From M3007 sp046155725 (GTDB taxonomy: Bacteria > Bacteroidota > Bacteroidia > Chitinophagales > Saprospiraceae), in contig JBJXFT010000326.1 in the NCBI GenBank assembly GCA_046155725.1, forward strand, positions 1 to 21,896: DNA of 21,896 nt, read 5' to 3'. The position numbers were made by a program, and so were the translations under genes. The notes beneath the pieces are model-generated. The model worked only from the letters and a program-made list of their open reading frames with translations. It did not search any database and was not told the origin of the DNA. This document shows positions 13,634 to 21,000 of the stretch, piece after piece; positions within the stretch are counted from its first letter, which is position 1; the number at the start of each line of letters is the position of its first letter.

Positions 13634-15721
13634 ATGCGCCCCGCGCTTTTTGCCTTCATCATCTTGGGCTGCCTTTTTTGCGCAGCAAACTTGCCCGCGC
13701 AGCCCACCGTGGTTTGGGACAGAACGCTTGGGGGCGAGGCCTACGAAGAGCACAACGCGCTGTTGCCGGTGGCCGACGGCATCTTCATCGGCGGTTCTTC
13801 GTTGTCGAACCTTGCTTTTGGAACCCCCACCGACATTTCCTGGAATTTCCTGATTTTCAAAACCGACCTCAACGGAAGCCTGCTGTGGCAAACTATGCTC
13901 GGCGGAGACCAAGACGAAAGGCTGTGGGCTTTTGTGGCCACTTCGGATGGCGGCTACCTCGCAGGCGGCTACTCCGAATCGGGCATCGGCGGCGACAAAA
14001 CCCAAGCCTCGCGCGGGGGCAAGGATGCCTGGCTCCTGAAACTCGACGCGCAGGGCAACAAGCTCTGGGACCGAACATTGGGCAGCGCGGCCGACGAGCA
14101 ACTTTTTTCCATTCAAGAACTTCCGAACGGCGACTTGCTCTTGGGCTGCCTCTCCAATTCGGGCGCGGGCGGCGAGAAGTCGGAGCCTTCGCGCGGGGGG
14201 GTGGATTTCTGGATTGTTCGCACCGACGCGCAGGGCAACAAACTCTGGGACAAGACTTTGGGCGGCGCGGGCGACGAACGCCTGAACGATATCGAACCTG
14301 CCGGCGACGGCAATTTCTTCCTCGTGGGCGGCACCAATTCGGTGCCAAACAGTGGCGACCTCGGCCCTGAGTTTGCGCGGGGCGGCATTGATTTTTGGCT
14401 CCTGAAGTTTGACCCGAACGCTCGCCAAACCATTTGGCAGCACCGCTACGGCGGCACGGGCGAAGATTTTCCGTACTCGCTCAGCGTGTCCCCGTCCGGC
14501 CATCTTTGGCTCGGAGGCCGCTCCGGGTCTTTGCCCGCGCCGCCCACCGCTTTCAACAACGGCAAAGACGCAGATTTTTATGGCGGCGACAGCGACTACT
14601 GGCTTTTGGAATTGGATGCCGGCGGCAACAAAATACGCGACCTGAGTTTTGGCGGCGTTGGGCTGGACGACCTTTATTTTATCCAAGCCCACGAATGTGG
14701 CGGGCTTACGCTGGGGGGGGTGACGGATTCGGGTGTTTCGGGCAACAAAACGACGGCAGCGCGGGGGGGCTACGATTATTGGCTGGTGGGCCTCGATGCG
14801 CTGGGCAATCAGGTTTGGCAGCAAACTTTCGGCGGGACAGGCCACGACGCGCTCACGAAAATGGCCGCATTCCCCGATGGCTCTTGGATTTTTGGCGGGC
14901 AATCAGAAAGCGGAACGGGCTTTGAAAAAACGGCCAACTCTTTTGGCCTCAATGATTTTTGGGTGCTGCGCACCGAATGCGGCCTTGCGGCCAATATCCT
15001 CCAGATCGGCTCGCCCACTTTTTGCACCAATGACTCGCTGACGCTCGACGCCACGGTGCAAAACTGCCCTTCTTGCTCCTACGAATGGAACACGGGCCAA
15101 ACCACGCCCATGATAAAACTGCCGCCCGGAACGATGGGGCATTTCAGCGTGAAAGTGTGCGACGCCGAACTTTGCGTGGCCCGCGACACGGTTTTTGTCT
15201 CCGTCGGCCAGATACCGAACATCGAACTGGGCCCGTCGGACACGTTGTTGCTGGAGGGAAATACGCTCACGTTCGGCGGGGGCAACGCCACTTGGCGATA
15301 TCTGTGGAGCACGGGCAGCACCAACTCGACGATAACGGTGACGGAAGCGGGCGATTACGCCGTCACGGTCACCGACCCAAGCGGCTGCGCGGCCACCGAT
15401 GCCATCCGGGTGGAATTGAAAGGCCCGAAGAACGTGTATGTGCCCAATGTGTTTTCGCCCAACGACGATGGGTTCAACGATTGGGTGACGGTGTTTGCAG
15501 GCCGCAGCGTGCGGCAAGTGCAGTGGTTCCAGATTTATGACCGTTGGGGCGGCCTCGCTTTTAGGCGCAATTCGTTTTTGCCCAATCAAGAAACGCTGGG
15601 ATGGGACGGTTTTTGGCGCGGCAAACTCGCCCCGATGGATGTGTACACATGGTGCGCCTTGGTGGAATATCTGGACGGCTCTGAGGAATTCTTCAAAGGT
15701 GATCTGACGCTTGTGCGCTGA
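13634..15721 (+). CDS. T9SS-secreted surface protein with seven propeller-like repeats and a CHU_C sorting domain
   Basis: 695 residues. The signal peptide is about residues 1-22. Residues about 27-450 contain seven degenerate repeats of ~55-65 residues, each with W-D/Q-x-T-L-G-G-x-x-D-E at the start, a GG(Y/S)xxSG-type middle and an FWLLKLDAQGNK-type end; seven copies suggest a seven-bladed beta-propeller. Two adjacent repeats share near-identical DNA at 14044-14070 and 14225-14251, evidence of recent duplication. Ig/PKD-like regions rich in Cys and Thr follow (about 455-595). The final 99 residues (597-695) are a gliding-motility-associated CHU_C/type B sorting domain (VPNVFSPNDDGFNDW, IYDRWGG, GWDGFWRG, DVYTW). 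Likely exported through T9SS to the cell surface for adhesion or binding. The ATG at 13634 begins the signal peptide. Confidence 0.93.
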   Translation: MRPALFAFIILGCLFCAANLPAQPTVVWDRTLGGEAYEEHNALLPVADGIFIGGSSLSNLAFGTPTDISWNFLIFKTDLNGSLLWQTMLGGDQDERLWAFVATSDGGYLAGGYSESGIGGDKTQASRGGKDAWLLKLDAQGNKLWDRTLGSAADEQLFSIQELPNGDLLLGCLSNSGAGGEKSEPSRGGVDFWIVRTDAQGNKLWDKTLGGAGDERLNDIEPAGDGNFFLVGGTNSVPNSGDLGPEFARGGIDFWLLKFDPNARQTIWQHRYGGTGEDFPYSLSVSPSGHLWLGGRSGSLPAPPTAFNNGKDADFYGGDSDYWLLELDAGGNKIRDLSFGGVGLDDLYFIQAHECGGLTLGGVTDSGVSGNKTTAARGGYDYWLVGLDALGNQVWQQTFGGTGHDALTKMAAFPDGSWIFGGQSESGTGFEKTANSFGLNDFWVLRTECGLAANILQIGSPTFCTNDSLTLDATVQNCPSCSYEWNTGQTTPMIKLPPGTMGHFSVKVCDAELCVARDTVFVSVGQIPNIELGPSDTLLLEGNTLTFGGGNATWRYLWSTGSTNSTITVTEAGDYAVTVTDPSGCAATDAIRVELKGPKNVYVPNVFSPNDDGFNDWVTVFAGRSVRQVQWFQIYDRWGGLAFRRNSFLPNQETLGWDGFWRGKLAPMDVYTWCALVEYLDGSEEFFKGDLTLVR

Positions 15722-15728
15722 CGCATTT

Positions 15729-15841
15729 CAAGTCTGCAAGTTTCAAGTAGCAAGTCTGCAAGTTTCAAGTCCCATGCCTACACCAAAATCAACTTGCCCA
15801 TTTGCCACTTGCAGACTTGCTACTTGAAACTTGCAGACTTG
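15729..15841. repeat. 35-bp perfect inverted repeat built of CAAGT heptamers
   Basis: The arms at 15729-15763 and 15807-15841 are reverse complements at all 35 positions, with a 43-base loop. Each arm consists of CAAGT units at 7-8 bp spacing, and further units flank both arms (to 15770 and about 15855). It begins 8 bases after the stop codon of the T9SS protein gene. It could form a long RNA hairpin or cruciform and terminate transcription before cas6. Confidence 0.92.
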
Positions 15842-15874
15842 CGGACTTGAAACTCAAGCTTCTTTAAATTTTTC

Positions 15875-15904
15875 TTGCAAAAACTGAAGCGTTGCGTACT
15901 TTTC
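15875..15904 (+). promoter_or_regulatory. Candidate promoter of the cas6 homologue
   Basis: TTG at 15875-15877, a 19-base spacer, then TACTTTTC at 15897-15904 (one base from TAnnTTTG). This is the best-spaced promoter candidate in the window and lies 69 bases before the ATG. Confidence 0.6.
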
Positions 15905-15973
15905 GCCCGCAAAAGCAGCATCTGCAAAACTTACACGGGGGAAAATTTAATCTTCTTTTAATCAACCAGAAGT

Positions 15974-16996
15974 ATGCGCATCCAATTTACCCTGACTTGC
16001 CAGAAGGGTACCATCATTCCAATAAACTACCAATCGGAAATATCCAATTGGATTTTCAATGTCTTGTCCAAGGCCAGCCCAGAGCTCTCCGCTTGGGCGC
16101 AAAAGCGTACCTACGACTTTGCTTCGCGGACTTTCAAACTTTTCACGTTCAGCCCTCTGGCCATTTATCCTTACGAAATGGACCAAATGCGGCAAGAGTT
16201 CAGGTTGCAAGGCAACCAAGTGAAGCTCACCTTCTCCTGCTATATTGACCAGTCTTTTGAGCAGCAGGTCATCGTTTTGTTCCGCCAATTGCCGCTCACG
16301 TTGGGGATTTGCGAAGGCCAACCTGCTCGTTTTGAAGTAAAGCACTGGCAAGTGATGCCTCGACCGCCCTTCAAAGAAACCACGCAGTTCAAAGCCGGGT
16401 CGCCCATTTCGGTCACCAATGTGGACGAAGGAAAGCCCGTGCCGAACCCATACCTGATGCCCGACAACCTGGATTATGACATCAGTTTTTTCACCCACGC
16501 AGTGCGCCGCTTCAAAGCCGCCACGATGTACAAATCGCTGGCTGCCTTAGGCCTTTTAGACCCTTCTCTGGCCATGGATTTCCAGATATATGGGTCATCA
16601 AAATCAAGGCTCATCCACCTCAAGCCCAACACGGACGGCATTCAGCAACTGCGCGGCTTTGTCTATGACTTTGAGGTCACAATGTCAAAACCCCTTTTGG
16701 AATTCTGCTACTATGCAGGTTTCGGGGAGTACCCACAGTTGGGGTTTGGCTATGTGGAGATACAAGAAAAAGCACCCGAAAAACCACGGCAGCAAGGTGG
16801 CGGCGGCGGTCAAAACCGACAGCAAGGGGGCGGCGGCGGCGGCAGTCAAAACCGTCAGCAGCAAGGGGGCGGCAGCGGCAGTCAAAACCGCCAGCAAGGG
16901 GGCGGCGGCGGCAGTCAAAACCGCCAGCAGCAAGGGGACGGAGGCAGTCAAAACCGTCAGCAAGGGCAAGGAAACGACCAGAACTATAACCGATAA
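15974..16996 (+). CDS. Solitary Cas6-like CRISPR RNA-processing protein with a G/Q/N/R repeat tail
   Basis: 340 residues. The N-terminus (MRIQFTLTCQKGTIIPINYQ) and the text FKLFTFSPL (54-62) are typical of Cas6 (RAMP/ferredoxin-fold) proteins. The C-terminal glycine-rich loop AGFGEYPQLGFGYVEI (248-263) matches the Cas6 G-loop that binds the crRNA repeat. Cas6 cleaves CRISPR precursor RNA in the repeat. Two features are odd. Where relatives commonly have a His in an LHEKGY-like stretch, this protein has AWAQKRTYDF (40-49), so the usual general base seems absent. And after the RAMP fold ends near 270, residues 273-340 are six tandem copies of a QQG(G)nSQNR unit, a low-complexity disordered tail. 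No CRISPR repeats or other cas genes are in the window. It has its own promoter candidate and converges with the phosphorylase gene. Confidence 0.85.
   Translation: MRIQFTLTCQKGTIIPINYQSEISNWIFNVLSKASPELSAWAQKRTYDFASRTFKLFTFSPLAIYPYEMDQMRQEFRLQGNQVKLTFSCYIDQSFEQQVIVLFRQLPLTLGICEGQPARFEVKHWQVMPRPPFKETTQFKAGSPISVTNVDEGKPVPNPYLMPDNLDYDISFFTHAVRRFKAATMYKSLAALGLLDPSLAMDFQIYGSSKSRLIHLKPNTDGIQQLRGFVYDFEVTMSKPLLEFCYYAGFGEYPQLGFGYVEIQEKAPEKPRQQGGGGGQNRQQGGGGGGSQNRQQQGGGSGSQNRQQGGGGGSQNRQQQGDGGSQNRQQGQGNDQNYNR
16790..16993 (+). repeat. Six tandem 30-36 bp coding repeats in the cas6 tail
   Basis: Units start at 16790, 16820, 16856, 16892, 16925 and 16958, each beginning CAGCA(GCA)AGG and ending (AG)TCAAAACCGN. 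Lengths are 30, 36, 36, 33, 33 and 36 bp, all multiples of three, so length changes stay in frame. The last unit is diverged and leads into the stop codon. Confidence 0.92.
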
Positions 16997-17021
16997 GTAC
17001 CGCAGAGCGGCAATGCTCTTT

Positions 17022-17891
17022 TCAAACTCCCGATGAAATTTTCTCAAAGGCAGTTTCCACCAATCGGCGGACGCTGCGGGCAGGATTTAGGCTGAAATTG
17101 CCTTCGGCGCGGTTGGCCAAAATGACGCTGAGCGACACCGCCCGATGCCCCAAAAGTTGCGAAAGGCCGTAAATAGCAGCCGTTTCCATTTCCAAGTTCA
17201 GGATTTTTTTTCCTTCAAACGCAAAGGTTTGCAGCAAATCCAAGTAACGCGGCTGGCGCAGCGGGGCGCGTAGTTGTCGGCCCTGCGGGCCATAAAAGCC
17301 GGGGTTTGTGGCAGTGATGCCTTGGTGGAAATTTGAGGAGAATTGGCGCAGCAAACTTTCATCGCCTTCGGCGAAATAAGGCCCGAGTGGAAAATCCCAT
17401 TCCCCTTTGCAATGCGCACGAAGTGCCGCCAAAAGAGGATGCCCCTGCTGTCGCGGCGCGTCGTAAAACTGCATCAGCCCATCCATCCCGATAGCCCCAG
17501 AAGATGCCACGAGCGAATCCACCGGCACTTCGCGCTGCAAACACCCCGCCGTGCCCAAGCGCAGGAAGGTTAATTGGGTAATCTTGGGCTTTACCTTCCG
17601 AGTGTGGAGGTCAATGTTGAAAAGCGCGTCCAGTTCGTTCAGCACAATATCCACGTTGTCGGGGCCGATGCCCGTGCTGATTACCGAGAGATGCGTCTTG
17701 CCGAGCCAGCCCGTGTGCGTCACAAATTCGCGCTTGCGCACCCGGCTTTCCACCCGGTCGAAGTAGCGGCTTACCCGCGCCACCCGCTCCGGGTCGCCCA
17801 CTGTGATGATGAGCGGTGCCACCTGTTCGGGCCGCAACGCAAGATGATAAATGCTGCCGTTGGGGTTGAGGATGAGTTCGGAGGGTTTCAT
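17022..17891 (-). CDS. Uridine-phosphorylase-like nucleoside phosphorylase
   Basis: 289 residues. The nucleoside phosphorylase (PNP/UDP) family is indicated by GDPERV (32-37, phosphate-binding start), STGIGPDN (72-79), RLGTAG (111-116) and NLEMETAAIY (232-241, with E234-M235-E236 contacting ribose). It cleaves a nucleoside (uridine most likely, from overall pattern) with phosphate to base and ribose-1-phosphate, serving cytoplasmic salvage. It is slightly longer than E. coli Udp (about 253), as in Bacteroidota homologues. The ATG at 17891 is the natural start (IYHLALRPEQV shortly after). Only 20 bases separate it from a terminator-like hairpin, and TACTTTTA (17903-17896) lies in between, so transcription may begin almost at the start codon. 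It converges with cas6, 25 bases apart. Confidence 0.92.
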   Translation of the reverse strand: MKPSELILNPNGSIYHLALRPEQVAPLIITVGDPERVARVSRYFDRVESRVRKREFVTHTGWLGKTHLSVISTGIGPDNVDIVLNELDALFNIDLHTRKVKPKITQLTFLRLGTAGCLQREVPVDSLVASSGAIGMDGLMQFYDAPRQQGHPLLAALRAHCKGEWDFPLGPYFAEGDESLLRQFSSNFHQGITATNPGFYGPQGRQLRAPLRQPRYLDLLQTFAFEGKKILNLEMETAAIYGLSQLLGHRAVSLSVILANRAEGNFSLNPARSVRRLVETAFEKISSGV

Positions 17892-17911
17892 AGTGTAAAA
17901 GTACCAATAAC

Positions 17912-17951
17912 AAAACCGCCCTCTCGCGCAGCAGCACGAGAAGGCGGTTTT
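17912..17951. terminator. Bidirectional terminator-like hairpin upstream of the phosphorylase
   Basis: AAAACCGCC (17912-17920) pairs with GGCGGTTTT (17943-17951); an inner TCTCG/CGAGA stem continues it. T-runs are present on both strands. It lies in the leader of the phosphorylase gene and downstream of the giant surface-protein gene, so it could isolate the two or act as an attenuator. Confidence 0.7.
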
Positions 17952-17963
17952 ATAGGGGGGGGA

Positions 17964-18014
17964 GCGTGGGGTTCAGCCCGCGTGGATATTTATGACGCGG
18001 GCTGAACCCCGCGC
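17964..18014 (-). terminator. Long GC-rich palindrome abutting the stop codon of the giant gene
   Basis: GGGGTTCAGCCCGCGT (17968-17983) and its exact reverse complement (17995-18010) flank an 11-base AT-rich loop; outer pairs extend the stem to about 20 bp. It starts 3 bases after the TAG of the 18018 gene. No T-tract follows in the minus direction. It may be a terminator or a REP-like repeat placed at the gene end. Confidence 0.65.
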
Positions 18015-18017
18015 GCC

Positions 18018-21000
18018 CTATTTCAACAGCGTCACGTTGCCTTTTGTCTCGTACGTATCGCCGTTGCCGCAGGTGCACCAGAGGTACCAGGCATACGCAT
18101 CGGGCGTGAGGTCTTTGCCTTTGTAAGTGCCGTCCCAGCCTTGGGCAGTGGGGTCGTAGGTTTCGTACACGATCTCGCCCCAACGGTCCCAGACGATGAA
18201 TTTCAATTCTTTGATGTCTGCGCCGCGCGCCCTGAAGTAGTCGTTTTTGTCGTCGCCATTTGGCGTGAAAGCCTTTGGCACAAAAATGTAGGGGTTTTCG
18301 CAAGCAGTTTGCATGAAGAACACCTGCACTTGGTCGGCGGCCGTGCAGCCGTTGTCGCTTGTCACCGTCACCGTGTACACCTCGTCTTGGGCCGGAGCGG
18401 CCTCTGTTTCAGCAGAATTGGGGCTGACGAGCGAGCCCGACGGCGACCAAGCAAAATCGAAGAAAGTGCCGTTGCCGTCTGGGGTTGCCAACAAGGTCGT
18501 CGTCAGGCCGGGGCAGATGGTGTCAGGCCCGGTGATTTCTGCCGTTACCGCCACCCAAGTCACCCCTACCGAAAAACTCGCGGAAGCGGTGCAGTTATAT
18601 TGATTGGTCACCACCACCGCGTAAGTCGAGTTTTCGGTCGGCGAAACGCTGGGGTTCGGGATGCCCGGCAAAGCGGGCGACCAGGCGTATTCCAAGATTT
18701 GGTCGGGGTTGAGGTTGGTCACCACCAGTTCAGTTTCTTCTCCGAGGCATATCTGCGGGTTGTTTGGCAAGGCCTGAATGTCCACGATTGCGAGGTCAAT
18801 CTTGATGGAATCAATGGCCAAGCATTCCGCCGCAGTGGTGGTGCGGACGTAGTAATAGTTGTTCGACGTGGGCGAAAGCGCCACCGTGGCCAAGGTGGAA
18901 AAAACGCTGGAGAAATTCGGATCCGTGGACCATTCAAACTCCGTTGCGTTGCTGCTTTGGGCGGTGATGGGGAGCAGGTCGGTGTTGCAGACCGCCGTGT
19001 CGTTGGGCAAGGCCACGTCGCCCTCTTCATGGAGCGTCACTTCGGCAATGAACGTTTCCGTGCAAAGCCCTTGCGCAATTTGAACCGAATAGGTGGTCGG
19101 CACAATCGGCGATACGGTGGGGTTCGGGTCGTTTACATTCAAAGTCGGGTCGGCTGGCGTGGCTGTCCAAGTATAGACTGCGCCAGCATCAAACCCTGGG
19201 TTCAGTTGGAGCGACTCGCCGGGGCAAATGCTCGTGGTTTGCGGGATGCTGTCGTTCAGGATGCTGATTTCCACCTGCGCGGTAGCCGTTGCGGTGCATT
19301 TGTTGATATCCGTCACCACGAGCGTTGCGGTTATCGTTTCCTCCGTTGTGAAGGTCACCGTTGGGTTTTGCTCCGAAGAAGTGGCGGGCGTTCCGCTCGA
19401 AAAAGTCCAAGCCCAAGTGACATTGCCGGGGTTGTTCACCGTCCCATTGAAAAGTATTTCAGCCTGCAAAGCACAATCCACATAGTTGTGGACGATGCTT
19501 GCCGACAGTGCCGCTTGCTGCACATTGATCATAGAATCCCACGGGGCGGTGCATTGTGCGTCATTTGGCGTGAAGGTCACTAAGTACTCTCCTGCATTAT
19601 CATAAGTGTGGACGGGGTTTGTCGCGTCGCTGAGCGGCGTTCCGTCGCCAAAACTCCATACACCCTCCATTCCGCTGTTGTTGAAAAAACTCACCACGCG
19701 ACCATCGCACAGATCGGCCGAAATGGCCTCGTTGAGTTCCATGTTGGGGGAAATGTGGACAGGGATTTCCAGCGTGTCCGCGCAGAAGTCATTGCTCACT
19801 ATCACCGTCACGGTGTAATCGCCCGCAGGGCCATTGAACATGGGGTTGGGGTCGTTGGCGGGGGAAATGGTGGCAGGCGGGGTTACCGACCATTCGTAGT
19901 TCAGGTTTGCACTGGGCGGCGAAACGGTCACGCCCAAGGGCAAATCCGTTTCCGCGCAGCCGCTCAGGGAAGTCGTCGAGTCAATGGACAATTCAAAGCC
20001 GTAGCCCGTCACTTCCACCGTTTTTGTTTCAATGCAGCCATCCAGCGAAGTGGCCGTCACGGTGTAGATGGTTGTGGTAGGAGTGGCTGGCACCGTCACG
20101 GGGTTTCCGGGAATTACAGCCCCACTGGGGTCTGTCCACACGAAATCCACCGAACTTACGCTTGCGCTGGCCGAAAGCGTAGCGGTTGCGCTACAAGTTT
20201 GAATCAGGTCGTCCGTCACCGTCAGTTGGAAAACTCCCGCATCGGGCGCAATCGTGATGCTGGCTGTGGCCGTGCAGGCGTTTCCGTCCGTGGCCGTCAG
20301 CACATACGTTGTGGTGTCGGATGGGTTTACCAAAACGTGGAGCGGGTCGGGGTTTATCATTACCGCAGGGTTCCAAACGTAGGTGTACGTCGAGTCGCCA
20401 TCCACGACGAAGATGCCCACCGGGTCGCCTACGCAGTTTAGCGAAGTCGAATCCAGGCTGAGGGTGATGTCTGGGATTCCCGGCACATTGTATTCTAAAG
20501 TGGTGGTATCGGGGCAGCCCACGCCCGAAAGGACGATGAGTTGCACCGTGATGTTGACATCAACTGGCAGGAGGAACGTGATTTGGTTTTGCTGATTGAT
20601 GACCGTATCAATGCCTGGGCCGGTCACCGTCCAGATGAGTTCGGTGATTTGGTTGAAGGGGTCGGTGGAGAGGTTGGTGAATTGGACGGTGCTGAATTCG
20701 TCGCCGCAGACCAAAACATTCCCCCCACCAATGAGCGCATCGGGCGCGGATTCGATGCCGATGTTTGCCACCGTTTGTGCGATACAGCCCGCTGCGTCCA
20801 CTACCGAGACCATGTATGCGCCCGGTGCAAGACCGGAAATGCTTGCCTCGCCGCCAATCTGCGTATTTCCAGAAAACCAAGTGTAGGTGTATTGCGGCGT
20901 GCCGTTGGAGGCTACTGCCGTGGCGCTGCCGAAGCCGCCCGCGCAGAGAATGTCGTTGGCGGTGACTGCAATATCAATCGAATTGTGCCCGCCGATTACC

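Noticed and set aside
13583..14902. 439-codon minus-strand open frame opposite the propeller protein
   Set aside because: It mirrors the codon bias of the plus-strand gene, has no start context or motif, and the plus strand has signal peptide, repeats and sorting domain.
16790..16993. The six ~34-bp units as a CRISPR array
   Set aside because: Units are contiguous, in frame and have no spacers; they are a coding minisatellite.
16590..17036. Alternative frame across the cas6 tail giving a Lys/Ala-rich, histone-H1-like sequence
   Set aside because: It is the +2 reading of the same GC-rich tandem repeat; the upstream part of that frame has no protein character and the Cas6 frame is clearly the conserved one.
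15721..18020. CRISPR array near cas6
   Set aside because: Repeats around 15729-15855 are 7-8 bp units in inverted orientation without unique 30-40 base spacers; none is found up- or downstream.
18141..19583. 480-codon plus-strand frame opposite the giant surface protein
   Set aside because: Shadow of a high-GC repeat gene; no motif, and it overlaps conserved PKD and CHU_C domains on the other strand.
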